Origin: Cinclus cinclus
Taxonomy: Eukaryota; Chordata; Aves; Passeriformes; Cinclidae
Direction of reading: 5' to 3'
Assembly (NCBI RefSeq): GCF_963662255.1
Contig: NC_085073.1
Location: 5,821,598-5,885,597 of the forward strand
DNA: 64,000 nt
Position 1 is the first letter of the stretch. Each line of letters opens with the position of its first letter. The notes under the pieces were generated by a model. That model made no database searches. It was not told the origin of the DNA and saw only the letters and a list, made by a program, of their open reading frames with translations. The translations under genes were made by a program, and so were the position numbers. Below are positions 44,286 to 58,500 of the stretch, piece after piece.

Positions 44286-46899
44286 TCAGCTGGGCGTGGG
44301 GGGGGTGACAGGGGTCCCCTCCATCACTTTGCTCTGGGGAAGAAGAGAAAGAGAGCGGGGTGAGAGCCCACACCATGGACCTGCTGCCCCCCCTAAATCC
44401 CCCATCACCATCCCCGGCTCCCCCACGCACCATGGGCACCTCGTCCAGGTGCTGGAATCGGGGGGTCCCACGCCGGGACAGCCGCACCAGCAGCATGGCC
44501 ACCCCTGCCACCAGCAGGCAGACGGCGAGCGAGATGACAACAACCACACCAGGGCTCGGCTCAGTGGGGTGCTGCTCTGTTGGGGTGAGACAGGCACCCA
44601 GTTATTCCCCCTGGCATCTCGTTGTTTCCCCACACTGAGACTCATGCCCAGCCTTCAAGCACCACGGAGAAAAGTGGCTCAAGACTGGCTCCAGTCACCT
44701 GACTGCCACCACTCCACCCATCACAGACCTGGCACCCAGGTCCTGTGTCACCTCCACCTGTAGGGGACCAGCCCAGGGCCCTCCAATCCCCCTGGCAGAG
44801 ACTGGGGGAGAAAATGGGAGCCCTAAATAACCCCCCCCCCAAGGAGAGGGGAGCAGCCAGGGGGGCTCTGGACTCACCATGGGACCTGCACCCCTGAGCC
44901 CTCGTGTGAGTGCAGCCCCAAGTGGGGGATCTAGGGGGGATCCATGCCCGTACCCAAGTCCCCCATCTGTCCAGTGAACCCCAACCTGGCTCTCACCAGA
45001 GTTACCAGCTGTGCTGCCAGTGGCTGCTGTTGTTCTGGAGCTGGTGGTGACAGTGCTGGTGCTGTTGGGACCTGTTGGGGCTGTTGAGTTGGATGGATGC
45101 TCTGTGGATCTGGACACACTGGTGTGAGATGGAGCTGGTGCTGTGGTGGCATTGGATGAGGGTGTCAAAGATGCTGTTGATCCCAGTGTCCTGGTTGAAG
45201 ATGATGCTGTGGTGGTGTTGGATGGAGATGTTGATCCCAAGGTAGTGTTGATCAAGGACGTTGATTCCAAGGTGGTGGCAGCGGATGGAGATGTTGATCC
45301 CAAGGTAGTGTTGATCAAGGATGTTGATTCCAAGGTGGTGGCAGCGGATGGAGATGATGGAGGTGATGGAGATGTTGATCCTAAGGAATTGGTTGGAGTT
45401 GATTCTATGATGGTGCTAGATGGAGATGATGGAGGTGTTGATCCCAAAGTATTGGTTGGAATTGATTCTATGATGGTGCTAGATGGAGATGACGGAGGTG
45501 TTGATCCCAAAGTACTGGCTGGAGTTGATTCTATGATGGTGCTAGATGGAGGTGTTGATCCCGAGGTACTAGATATATCTGATGCTGGGATGGGGTTGGA
45601 TGGAGACATTCCCAAGTTAGGGCTGGACTGACTCTCTCTATGAGCTCCTTGGATGGTGATTGTGGCTGAAGGGGATGAAGATGGTGATGCATCTGTCCCT
45701 GAGCTGCTCAGAGACACTGTGGTGATGGAAGAAGTGCCACCTACTGACTCCAGACCTTAGAGGAGAGAGCTGTGTCAGAAAGGACATGGCAGGGTCCTGG
45801 CAGGGCAGCAGCACCTGCCCCACCTCCCAGCTTCACAGGGATCATTTCCCAGGTGGTTTCTATCATACAGAAAACTGGGATTTAGCCAGTATCAAATCCC
45901 AGAAATCCAGAATCAGAAGAGCTTCCCAAGCTGCTGTGGCATGGGCACAGCATTGCTGGGGACAAGCAGAGCAGCGTGACAGCAGCGGGCAGTGCCACAG
46001 CACAGGGCCATGTGCCAACCCAGCCCTTGTGGCACCCACCGGACACCCTCAGGGCCGGGTGTGGTGGGGACTCTCCCGTAGCCACGTGGAATAGAGCAGG
46101 TTTGCCGGGCAGTGCCCCTTATCTGCACAAATCCTGTTTGCACACGAGGAGGAGCAAGTCCAGGCTGGCCCCAGGAGGACACAGGACAGAAATGTTCCGT
46201 GGCAGAGCCAGCACCCAGGGGCACAGTGTGGCTGGGGGTCCCCACAGCTGCCAGGCTCACCGGCATTGGCTGTCCCCACCCAGCTGCCACCCTCTGCCAG
46301 GATGGTGTTGAACCCAAGGCCAAGCACCCAGTGTGCCAGGATGGGTGAGCCGAGGCCCTTCGGGATGCAGAGAGGGTGTGGGGGGCCCAGGCTGGAAACG
46401 GGGAACCCACGGGATACCGGGGGGCCCTTTGCCCAGGGAGTGCCGAGGCGGTGCCAGGGTACCTGTGCCAGAACCAGCCGGTTTGGCAGCACCGGAGCCA
46501 AGCTGGGAGGGGCAGGGTGCTCCGGTCCAGCCTGGCACTCCCTGGCACCGGGTGTAGCCCCCCGGTGACCCCAGCCCCGGGAGGAACACGGGACCCCCTC
46601 CAGTGCCCCACTGGGCCACCGGTACAGAGTGCCAGGCAACACGTGGTCACCTCCCCGAACTTCCCCGGTACCTCGGAGCACTTGGACGCCCCTCCCGATA
46701 CCCGGAACTGGGCGAAGGGGAGGACACAGACCCATCCGCCGGTGGCACCGAGGAACGCTCAGCCCTCCGGTGCTGCAGATCCCAGTGCCCCCGGGACCCC
46801 GCGGATATCGCCCCCCCCCCCCCCCCCCCGGTGCCCGGTACCTGTGGCAGCGAGCAGGGCAGCGGCGCAGCAGAGCAGGCAGAGCGTGCCCCGGGCCAT
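44286..46899 (-). CDS. Mucin-like type I membrane glycoprotein, unnamed
   Basis: Four exons join in frame (high to low): 46899-46842, 45755-44997, 44576-44431 and 44333-44286, giving 336 residues. Residues 1-19 are a signal peptide ('LCLLCCAAALLAA'). Residues 20-275 are a Ser/Thr/Pro-rich ectodomain with about 20-residue repeats ('GSTPPSSPSSTIIES', 'TTLESTSLINTTLGSTSPS') and several N-x-S/T sequons. A single membrane span lies at about 283-303 ('VVVISLAVCLLVAGVAMLL'). A basic stop-transfer 'RLSRRG' follows, then a short tail with 'RFQHLDEVPM' ending 'TPPTPS'. No enzymatic domain is seen. It is probably a heavily O-glycosylated cell-surface protein. Mammals have a poorly known gene (CIST1) that I recall near this locus; orthology is unproven. 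Human IQCN occupies the PDE4C-JUND interval, but this protein is not IQ-motif-like. Confidence 0.85.
45115..45650 (-). repeat. 63-bp coding VNTR in the mucin-like ectodomain
   Basis: Two related repeat types, each about 63 bp (21 codons), lie in tandem: one contains plus-strand 'gatggtgctagatggagatg', the other 'aaggtggtggcagcggatgg'. The array keeps frame. Neighbouring units are almost identical, for example around 45239-45345, which suggests recent unequal exchange. Confidence 0.9.
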
Positions 46900-48370
46900 C
46901 CCGCCCGGTGCCGGTGCCGGTGCCGCCGCCTTTACCCGCCCCGGGGAAGGCGGAGGCGCCCCCGCCCGCGGCGCCCCCTGTCGGTACCGGGCGGCACCGC
47001 AGCGCCGGGATGCTGCGAGCACCGGGAGGACCCCCCCAAAACTCCCCCCAGCCCGGCCTTGTTTCCCCCGCGCATCTCCCACCCCGGGGTCGTGAGACCC
47101 CGCCGGCACCGGGAGCCAGCAGGGCCGGTAGCAGCCCGCGATCTCCGGGGACACGTGGGGACAGCGGGAAGCAGGTACAAAGGGATCAGGGAATGTGGGG
47201 GAAATGTGCCACGCTGGGATGTGTGGACTCGCGGACAAAAGGATCTGGGCAAAGTGGAGACATCGGGATACAGGATCGTGGGAATTTGGGGACAATGGGA
47301 CCTGGGGCCATGAAGATGCAGGGACAATGGGATCTGGGGACATGAGGATGTGGGGACTTGGGAATCTGGTGACACAGGGACACTGAGTTCATGGGGCCGG
47401 ACAGGTGGCTGCCCCGTCCATCTTTGTGCCGGAGCGGCACATCCGGGGCGCAGCACAACCGCGCCGACACGGCGCCGCTTCCGTGCGGCGGGGACAGCGC
47501 TTCCTCCGGTAAACCGCAGCCGGCTGGCACCGCGTCCCCGGGAAGCCACCCACGGCACGGCTCCGTGATGAGCGTGGGGACCCCGGGGAGCCCCCCAGGG
47601 CAGGGAGCCCATGCTCTGTCACAGCCGGTTCCACTCCAGCCCCCGGGAGTGGGGTGATCCCACTGCTGGAGCTGTCACCAGCAGCGTCCCCAAAAGTTCC
47701 AGGGACATAGGGTCGGATCCCGGGGTGCTGCTCCCCTGGAGGGGAGACGCGAAGGAGGAGCCATTGCAGTGCCGGGAAGCCCAATACTTGTGGCGAAGTC
47801 TGGGAGGAGCAGTAGAGGCTCGGGATGACCCCTGAGGGCCAGGACAGGGGGGGTGCTGGTGAACCCCCCCCAACACGGAGAGTGTTTGGCAGGGCACAGA
47901 CACAGTCAGGACCAGCAGCGTGGTCTCCTCGCCCACCTCCTCACACATGGGGATCCTTCAGTCCTAGGGGAGCCCAAATATTCCCCCCAAGTACTCCCAA
48001 ATAACCCCACAGACCCCCCCACAACCTTTCACCACCCCCTCTTTACAATACCCCCCACCCTTCCAACCTACCCCCAACTCCCCCCCTTAACACCCACCCC
48101 ACGGACCCCCTCGCCCTCCACCCTCTCCAGTGATTCCCAAAGCCTCTCCGCCAGCCCTCGAGGGTCCTCAGCTCCACTTCCCCGATCTCCACCTCCCCCT
48201 AAAACTCCCCAAAACCTCCCCCCCCCCGGTCCCTACTATCCCCCCCTCCCCAGCCCCAAAATGGCACCCGGGCCGCGCCACTTCCTGCCCGCGCTGCCCC
48301 TTCCCTTCCCGGCCCATCCCGTCCGACCCCGGCGCAGCAAACAGCGAGAGGCCAATTCTCCGGTGTCGCG
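46900..48370. other. Spacer between the mucin-like gene and JUND 3' end
   Basis: CpG-rich at the left end, where the promoter of the mucin-like gene should be, with a C run at about 46811-46829 inside its first intron. The sequence from about 47.9 to 48.25 kb is C-rich and low-complexity. No exon was recognised. Confidence 0.5.
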
Positions 48371-48374
48371 GGGT

Positions 48375-48380
48375 TTTACT
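48375..48380 (-). terminator. Candidate JUND polyadenylation signal AGTAAA
   Basis: AGTAAA on the JUND strand is a known variant hexamer. It lies about 525 bases beyond the stop, and no AATAAA was found closer. Tentative. Confidence 0.35.
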
Positions 48381-48904
48381 GGGACCTGACTGGAATGTGT
48401 GGGGCGCGGAGGGGCCCCGGGAGGGAACGGCCCGGGCCCCTCTCTCATTCCGTGCGCGGTGGGGAAGTCCCGGCTTCTCCCTCCCCGAAGTCCGTGCGCG
48501 GGGAACGGGGAGCGCTCGGTGCCCACCGTCCGGAGCCGGTCCGGGTTCTCCCCTCAGACCCCTCAGTCTGTGTCAGGGGAGATGGAGGAGGGGGATGATC
48601 ATCGCTTTTCTTCTTCCCCTCGGGACCCCTCAGTCGGAGCCCGGAGCGGGCAGGGCGCTTCCCCCAGTTCCTGCCCGGGACCCCTCGGTCCATGCCCGGG
48701 GCAGAGCGGGCGCTTTCCCCGCTCCCTTCATTCCGTGCCCGGGACCACTCGGTCCGTTCCCGGGACGGGCTGGGGAGGGTTCCCCCCGTTCCTCTCGGTC
48801 CATGCCCGGGGCAGAGCGGGCGCTCCCCCCCGCGCTTCCCTGGGTCCTTGCCCGGGATCCCTCGGGTCCGTGCCCGGGCTCGGGCTCCCCCGGCCCGCCC
48901 GGGG
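48381..48904 (-). other. JUND 3' UTR (inferred), GC-rich with degenerate repeats
   Basis: The region contains several copies of 'ggtccatgcccggggcagag' and 'cccgggacc' style modules spaced 50-70 bp (about 48640-48880). It has no coding signal. Confidence 0.5.
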
Positions 48905-50095
<1,191 letters not shown>

Positions 50096-53000
50096 CGGCC
50101 TCCGCCCCGCGGAGGCGGCGCCCCGCCCCGTCCCGGCCACGCCCCGTGCCCGTCGCCGCGGCGACCGGCGGGTAAACGGGACAACAGCGCGCGGGGCTCT
50201 GGGATGACGTCATCGCGGGGGAGGGGCGGTCACGTGGACCCGCGGCGCGCGCCCCGCCGGGGATGATGGGCACAAAGGGAGGGGCGGGAACCGGGCACGG
50301 GAACGGCACCGGGAACCGGGCACGGGGCACCGGGAACCGGGCACGGGAATTGGGTACTGGGAACCGGGGACCCGGCACAGGGCACAGCTGGTACTGGACT
50401 CCAAGTACCGGCACCGGCACTAGAACCGTCCCTGGCATGGGTGCCCGCCACCAGCACCGGGCACTGGTACTTGCATGGTCACTGGGCGCTGGCACTGGAC
50501 ACTGGGTGTAAAAAGGGTACGACAAAGAAATAAATAAACACATCGGGCATCACGGGAACCTCTGGGGACAGCCAGGCCACCACCCGTGTGGGTCAGACCG
50601 GGACAGGGCACTGGCTGTACCGGCGGCACGGCCGGACAGCTCCCGGACACAGCAGGGTTTGTGCGACGTGTACCCTGCTGGAGCAGAGCCACTATTCATG
50701 CATGTCCCCACACCTCCCTTGTCACAGCCTGTCCCGTGTCACCGCCCCGATATTTGTCACCGGAGTGTCCCGGTGGCAGCGGGGTTTACCCAGGGAGCAG
50801 CCGCTCCCTCCGGCCAACCACTGTTCAGCGGGATGTGGGGGGGGGGATTTACACCATCACTGCCCGCTCACTCCGGACGGACCCAGCACCGTGGGTCAGC
50901 CAGGGGCACCACGAGCCCGGTGCAGGCGACACCGGGGAAGGAGTTAACGGCGGTGGCGGTGGCGGTGGCAGACGTCACGGCCGGCCAAGCCCGCGGGCGG
51001 CTGAGGGGGCGGATCGGCGTCAGCGCTTGACGTCACCGGCGCGGGGGGAGGCAGCACCGGTGGCCGCCGATAACCCACCCCCACCGGGCAGGATGCGGCC
51101 CCCGCGCCGCCGAGACCCGGGGCACACGCGGAGCCCCCGGGACACCGGAGCGGGTGACGCTGAGCCGGCCCTAATTGCGGCCAGATGCTTCCCGGCCTGC
51201 GGTAACGAGAGCGATAAATCAGCGGTGTCAGCGCCGGGGGCGTTGGGGGGACTCGGGGGACTCCTCGACCCCGGTTCTCCCGGTGCCAAGAGTTCCTGCC
51301 CCGGTGCGTTCGTGCTTTCTGCTGCCCACAGACAGCGGGGACGGTGTGGCACGGCACGGCACGGCACGGCACGGGGTGTGGGGACAGCACGGCACAGGGT
51401 ACAGCACAGCCCTGGCTTCAGGGGACACGGGTGACACCCAGGACAGGGCTGGGACAGCGCGCACGCAGTGCTGGCACTGGGGAAACTGAGGCACGATGGA
51501 AAAACTGGGATCTACCCTCCCCCTCTTAACAGCTGCTGTTAATTAAATCCCAAATAAACGCAGTTTATTAAATCTCAGCTAAAGCAGAGCAGACCCAGCT
51601 CTGTGTCGCCTGCTGTCCCCGGTGTCCTGACCCAGTGGCGGTGCCAGTGCCGGTGTCCCGGGGGCTCTGCCGGGGAGCAGCTCCCAGGTGAAGCCGCCGT
51701 CCCCGTTTCCGTCCCGAACCCCTCATTTTACGGGCGCGGCCGCAGCCGGACCGGCAGGTTCAGACTTTCCATCCTAACCAAGCCCGGCCAGCGAGGGACA
51801 AGAGAGCAGGGAGGGAGGTTAAAAAAATCCTCCCCTTCCCCCTGCCCCAACCCAGCTTGGGGACCCCGGGCCGGGGACACACCTTGGGCACGGCCACCTG
51901 TACCCCGCGGGGTAGCCACACGTGTTCCCCCCACCGAAATCTGGGCAAGCAGAACCGGCTTTGGCTGGCGGTGCTTTCAGCAGCTCCACGGAGGAACCAG
52001 CCAGCCCCGGGGCCTCCCGGGAAGAGCGGCTGGCTAGTGGCCAGGGATGTGAGCCATGAGCCACGCTCCGGCCGGGCCCCACCGGCACAACCCCGCCACC
52101 TCACCCCGCAAGGGTCGCAGCACCCCGGGGTTCGTCCTGCTGTGTCCTCCCCACCTGCTCCCAGCCTGTCACCACTGCTGCTCATCCCGCATGTCCCTTG
52201 TCCCCAAACCAAGAACCCAATGCCTGCAGCGAGCCAGCAGCTTCATTTCCTTAATGAGCCTTTAATGAGGGGCGTGAATCAGCGGCTCCTTCCGTCTCCC
52301 GTGAGAGGAGACCCGTGGGGAGGTCCCCGTGCTGGTGGCAGTGCCACTGTCCCCACGGCGGGCTGGCTAAAGCTGCTGTTCCCGGAGGCACAAAGCACCC
52401 AGCGAGTCACAGTGTCCTGCCACCTGCCAGCCGGGCTATATTTACCCCGGAGCAGGCAGCGAGGATTTGGGATGAGACCTCAGCAGGGCACAATGAGCCT
52501 CCAGCAAGGCCACGGCTACCAGAGCATCCTCATGGCTCCAGCAGTGCCACCAGAACCATTCCCTGTGTGCCACCAGCTCCACGACACCTGAGGTGTCTGA
52601 TCCTGCTCTGGCCAGCAGCTGAGACAAAGCGTTGGCCACCGAGAACATGGGCTGGATGCATGGGCTACCAAGGATGCATCCACGTGCCAAGCTCCCCCTG
52701 GAAAAGGGAACAAACAGGGTTTGTACCCCAGATTTGCACTGCAGGCACTGGACACGCAGGGGGAAGCTGCCTCTTATTACTCATTGCCACAGGCAGGGAG
52801 AGAGGAACCAAGCTGGGAAAATAAGAAGTCACAGCTGCCAGCGCCTGTCCCCAAACTTGTGCCTGTCCCCAAGAAACCCCCAGGGGCCACGGGGGCCTCC
52901 AACAATCAAAAACAAGAATTAAAAAAAAAAAAAAAAAGAAAACAGAAAGAGAGAAAGAAAACAGATTTTAAAAGGAAAAAGGAGGAGGAGGAGGGTTTGA

Positions 53001-54150
53001 CGTGTATTTTTAGTTGCTTAGCACAGCCCTGAAATATTTCAGCAGCCACTCCCTCCGCGTCGCTGGTGTGTAACTATTCCTGTGCTGCCTCCTCGGCGAA
53101 GCTCAGAAGTTCTGAGTCACCGTGGGGCGGTCAGAGAGACACAAACCAGTGACTGCCGGGGCTGCCACCAGCTCTGCTGCCACCAAAATATCCCGGGAAG
53201 GGTTTCCAGGGTGGCCTTTGCTGGGTCTTTCCATGCCGGACACGTTGGCCGTGCCAGGCTCTGCACCCACCCACGCCAGCAGCCAGGCTCAGACCTTTTT
53301 TCCTCCACTCTGGTTGTTGCTTTAATCTCCTTCCTCCCTGTTTTGATTTTTAAATTTTTTTTGTCTATTTTTTTTTTGTTGTTTTAGCCTCCCAGTGCTG
53401 CCACGGGGCAGTGACAGCCCCAGCCAGCCTTTTTTGGGGCAGAAAAACCCAAAGTGACAGCTGAGTGCCCTTCCACAGAGCCATCTGCCACCCAGCTGAC
53501 CTTTTGTGGGGGGGTGGGAATGACAAAAATATTCCTGCAGAGGTGGAAAAAGGGGGAAACAGGCAGGGAATGCTGCTAAAGCCCGTGGTGTAATTAAACA
53601 AATGCAGAACTTAATGAGCTCCATCACCTGATCCCACAGCCTGGGCCAGGAGATAAGGAAAACTCAGAGGACTCTACCCTGAGCTGGAGCCAAAGGTCCC
53701 ATTGTTGCAGTCAGGATTTCTCCTGCCAGAAAAAAAGAAAAAAAAAAAAAAACAACCTGACATCCCAGCAGGGCTGGAGCCGTTTCCCTTTCCAGCAGGG
53801 AAGCCACAGCACACGGAGTCTCTGTGGCTGGAGGGATCTGAAGGGAGGGAGCAGGTTGGGAAGGGAAAGTCTGACACAGCCCGGGCTTTGTTAAAATGCC
53901 ACACAAGTTTTCCAGGAGGGAGGACACATCACCCCATCCCCTGGAATTGGCTCCCTGGGAGAAGTCTGGGATGAGCACAGAGTGCTGGTCACGGCCTCGA
54001 CAAGGAACACTCCATGGAGAACACGTGGCTGGTGTTGGAAACGGAATGTTTAGGGATTTATCCCCGACTCCAGGGCTCAGGGAAGGGTTCTGGGTCGGGC
54101 AGGGCCCAGCAGCATCACAGACACACAGAGGGAGGAAACTGGAAGAGGCT
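50096..54150. other. Spacer between JUND and LSM4 3' end
   Basis: CpG-rich until about 51.3 kb and then AT-moderate. It holds 'gggaaccgggcac' repeats (about 50270-50370), a (cacgg)n run (about 51346-51373), an A-rich tract (about 52919-52980) and a T-rich tract (about 53337-53385). No exon was recognised on either strand. Confidence 0.5.
50970..51036. promoter_or_regulatory. CRE pair about 1.1 kb upstream of JUND
   Basis: 'gacgtcac' at 50971-50978 and a full TGACGTCA at 51028-51035 lie within a CpG-rich block. They may be a distal JUND element or part of another CpG-island promoter. Confidence 0.4.
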
Positions 54151-55552
54151 GGAGATTTATTCTCACTCACCACTGCGCCCAGTTCCATAAACATTAAAAA
54201 AATAAGTCTATAAAAGCATGCTCTTCACTCCTTTTCAGTACAGTGGCGAAGGCAGTGGATCCAATATGAGAACCAGTTGTACAAACCCAAAACCTGCTCA
54301 AAATAAGTCACAATAACAGTTTCCCACCCCCCAAAATTCAGCTGCTTCATCCATTCAGGGGGTTGAGGCACACCCAGAGCTGGTTTTTTTTTTTTTTGTT
54401 TTTTCCCCCTGTGCCCTCGTGCAGATGCTAAACTGGGAGCAGCCAGGATATTCTGAGGGTGCATTCTGCTAATGGGATGGAAGACTGAAGCAACCTGACC
54501 TGGGAATTCCCAGGAGTTTTCTGAAACTACAGGAGGGACACATTCACACGTTGGTTGTGTCCCCAAGGGAAGATAATTGGTGGCTGGGGAAGGAAGTGGC
54601 AGGTAGAGCCAGTGAGGTCAATCACCAGGTGCTGGAAGAAATTGGGTTGAGAAATATTGTCAGAGTTCAGGACTCGGTGTCACAGCAGAAGGGAGAGAGT
54701 TTTCAAAGCAGGGGGGGGAAATAAATCCATGTAAATCAACTCAAGTTGATCAAGTTTTTAAAAAAGAAAAAAAAATGTAAATCCCCCATGAGGAAGAAGG
54801 GGTACACCAGCCTCATGCAACAACAACAACAACAACAAAAAAAAAAACAAAACAAAACCACCAAAAAAAACCCCAAAACCACAGAAAAAAATCCTGTTCC
54901 TTTGAAGGAAACTTCTAATCTGAAGTCAAATTAGCAATTAATTAATTGGGAAACACTCATTTGTCACAAAGCTCTCTTGGGTACAAGCCTTGAAGGTCAA
55001 TGTTCATCCCTCCTTTCAGCCATTGGAGAATCAGAACTCACTAGCCAGGAGAAAAGCAATAGCTTAACAGTTTCTTGGATTTAAAAAAAACCCCAAACCT
55101 TTAGGACTATTCATGTACAGACACAACATCCTTAGGTTCAGTGTTTTTAAACCAAAACACATCTGTTACAACAAAACAAGTTTCCCGAGTTTCAAGTATT
55201 AAAAAAAAAAAAAAAAAAAAAATCCAAGCAATCCAGGAAGTGTTTGCCTTCATACTGGTACCTCTGAACAGAAAAATATTTTAAATTAAATCTAGCAAGC
55301 CTGAAAAAAATCACTCTCAGGAGAAGGCAGAACCTCGGTCCTTAACCATGAACGAATTTTTAAAAAATTTTTCCAATGATTTACTGAGTAGAAGGAGAGA
55401 AAACTCCACCATATTAAAGCGTGAGGGGCTTCCAAAGGAACATGATTTGGGTTCTGATTCTGATGGAAGAACGGGAAAGGGAAACGTTTTTTGGACATGT
55501 GGCAACCCTGAGGTGACAAAACCCAAACTGTCCCTGCCTGGGTGCAGACATC
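54151..55552 (-). other. LSM4 3' UTR (inferred)
   Basis: From the LSM4 stop down to AATAAA on the minus strand (54156-54161) is AT-rich sequence with no other canonical signal noted. It contains an (aac)n run (about 54818-54840), an A run (about 55201-55222) and T runs in mRNA sense. At 1.4 kb this is long for a Sm-like gene, so the true end could be nearer. Confidence 0.5.
54156..54161 (-). terminator. Candidate LSM4 polyadenylation signal AATAAA
   Basis: TTTATT on the plus strand, AATAAA on the LSM4 strand, at the end of the AT-rich tail. Confidence 0.5.
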
Positions 55553-58500
55553 TCACTGCTTGGCTGATTGCCTGCCTGGCTTTTTTTCCTGCTGGCCTCT
55601 TCCACTGCCTGGAATTCCTCTGCCACGGCCACCAAACACACCTGTGGAGCAGAAAGGAAGAGGTAACAGCATCCCTGTAAGCCAGCAATGACTCAGAGCT
55701 TCAGTTATCCCTGTTTTTATCCAAAAAACTTGCTTATTTTTGAGTCGTAGAAGCAGAAATGTGACTTTTTAACTTCTCCTTTTCTAGCCCCAGACCTTTA
55801 TTTAGGAGGTGCATAAACTCATCCCCCTTTCAGCAGCAAGTCTAGCAGTATCTCCCTAGTGTGTAAATCTCATGATTTCTGTTCATTTTGTGGTAAACTG
55901 AAATTTCTTTAAAAAAAACCAAAACAAAACAAAACAAAAAAAAAAACAAAAAAAAAAAAAAAACCCAAAAACAGAACCAGGGAAGCAACAAATTCAAAAT
56001 CCAGGTTGTAACGTGTCCCCTGAGAGCTGTGAGGGCACCCCAAAAACTGGACAGAGCAATTCTTGGCTCTCAGAGGGCACTGGGCACAGGACAGCAGGGA
56101 TTTGGGAAGCTACAGTGAGGTGAGCATCCTCAGACCCAAAACAACAGGAGCTGCTGAGCCCAGCCCTCAGATTTATCCCCAAAATTCCACCCTAGGGAAA
56201 AGTGGATCCACCCTGCTACACAAAAGGTAGAACCCAAAGGAGACCCAAGCCAAGCACCAGGCACAAGAGCTTCTCTAAAAGGAGGAGACGTGCCCAAACC
56301 AGAGGCAAAATATAAATTATTCCCAACCCTGCAGTGCTTGGGATGCTCCTCCTGGAGCAAAGGCTGGGGACTTCTGAGTTTGGCAAGCAAGAAATCAAAG
56401 GAGGAGGATTACCAGTGTCAGAAACAATAATCCTTTCAACTGTGAGCACAATTACAGCTTCCCTCCTGCCCGTTGGCCTCCCAAAAAAAATTGTCCTGCA
56501 TTTCTTTTTTCCCCTTTCCCTCCTCCCTTCATGTCTTGGTAATGAGAGCCAAACCTTTGAGCTAATTAGCAAATGCCGAAGCTTCCCATGAAAATATTCC
56601 ATCAGCAACTTGAGGCTGCACATGGAAACAGCAGCAGCTCCACCTCGGAGCTCAGCCCTGCTCCCCACAAGGTGGGCATTGCCACAGCAGGGAAAAAACA
56701 GTGTGGCTTTGGTGTTTATCCCAAAAAAAAAGAAAAAAAAAATAAAAAAAAACTGCCAAGTGCTCTGGACACTGCAAAGGCAAGCAGGGGAACAAAAATA
56801 AAGGGAGCCTTCAGATTTGGAAAAGTAATTTCTGCCTGCTGGGAGCTTCCAGGAGCCTCTGGAAGGGATTTGGGGAGAAGATGCTGCTGGGAATTGCCCT
56901 GATGGCCCCAGGTTCATCCCACCTGTCCTGCCAGGATTTCTGGCACAAAGCTCCTTAAGGCAGCTCTCCCGAGAGGCTTCACACATCCCTGTCCCCGTCC
57001 CCAGGGCTCCTTCCAAAATTTAACTCAGGATTTTTAAGCTCTGACTGCAGGTAAATCCTGGGCTTAGAGCAGCCCCAGGGTTGTGGGGTGACCACAAACC
57101 CCAAAGATGTGGCATCAGGGCTGAGCAGGAGAGCAGAGAAACACCTCCCAGGCTTCCAGCAGGATAATCTGGGGAAAAAGGAGCAGCATATCCCCCAGCT
57201 GAAGTGCCCTGGGATCACCCAACCCCATGAAATGGGAAGGGTTGTTTTGGTGACCTATTTCTTCTGAAGTGGCAACCTCCCCTTTATCAGAAACATGAAT
57301 TATTCGTGTTTCAGGAAGAACACAAACCCTCACATAGTTCTGTATTAAAAAAAAACCCACAAAAAATTAACAAATCAGGAAATCCAAAGCCCCATTTTAA
57401 TGGGGGAGAAGATGATTTATTTTTTTTTTCCCCTCACCGCCATGGGCAGAGCCTGATCTATTTTCACTATTTTCACCCAGAACTGCCTTTTGTTTTCCCC
57501 CTGGCCTTGCTAAGCTACAGTTCTGCAGGGCCATACTCCCAAACGAGCCAGGAGGAGCTGAAACAGTCAAGTTCTGACTCTGTTAAGCTCCTGCCCAACC
57601 CCAGGAACGAGGGAGGCCCATCCCTGGCACGAATCCTCCCTGTTCCTTGGCAGGGGTTGCTTTATGCACTCGCTCAACTGGATCCTTGGTTTAAAACAGA
57701 GCAGCAGGAGCTGTTCTTTGTACAAGAGGGGAGATTTTAAAGGCAGGGATTCCACTCCTCCTCACTCTCCAAGCTGGGGGGGAAAAAAAACAGGATTTTT
57801 TTTTTTTTTTTTTTTGTTTACCTCGTCCAGCTCCTCCAACCCCACGGCCCTTCTGCTGTTTCTGCTGCTGCATCCCACCACGGCCTCTGCCCTTGGACAC
57901 CACCTCCTCCTTCACCATGTCAATGATTTCGTCGGGGATCCGCAGGTATTTGATGGTGCTGCCACGGATGTAGCACTCTGGCATCCTCCAGAACTTGTCC
58001 CCATCCTGTTGGGGAGCAACACGAGCAAAACTTGGGTGTTTTTGGGTCACTTTTAGGGCCTTTGAGGAGAGGGAGAGAGCTTCAGCAGTTTTTGCTGGGA
58101 GAATTATCTGTAATCAGCTGTGAAAAAGGGCGGGGATTAACTCCCCAAAACACAGAGCCCCACAAACAACTGTGATTTCAATTTGTTCCACAGCTCCCTC
58201 AAACAGTGGCAGAAAATGTCAGAAGAAGAGGGTGAGGAAACAAAGCCCTTCTTCCGTTCTCGCACGAGAAGGGAATTGAAAGTGGGACAAGAGACACGAG
58301 TTAAAACGGTGGTGAACACACAATTCTGGTAAGAAAAACGCAGCTGTGGCTGGGATTCTTCTCCAGCTGGGAGTCACCCCACTCCTTCACTCCTCTGGGG
58401 TGTGGAGGGAGCAGCGAGGCTGCTCTCGAGCCAGCTGGCTGCAGGATGTGAGCCTCCAGAGCAGCTGAGGGAAATTAGGAACTCACATATTATGTATTTA

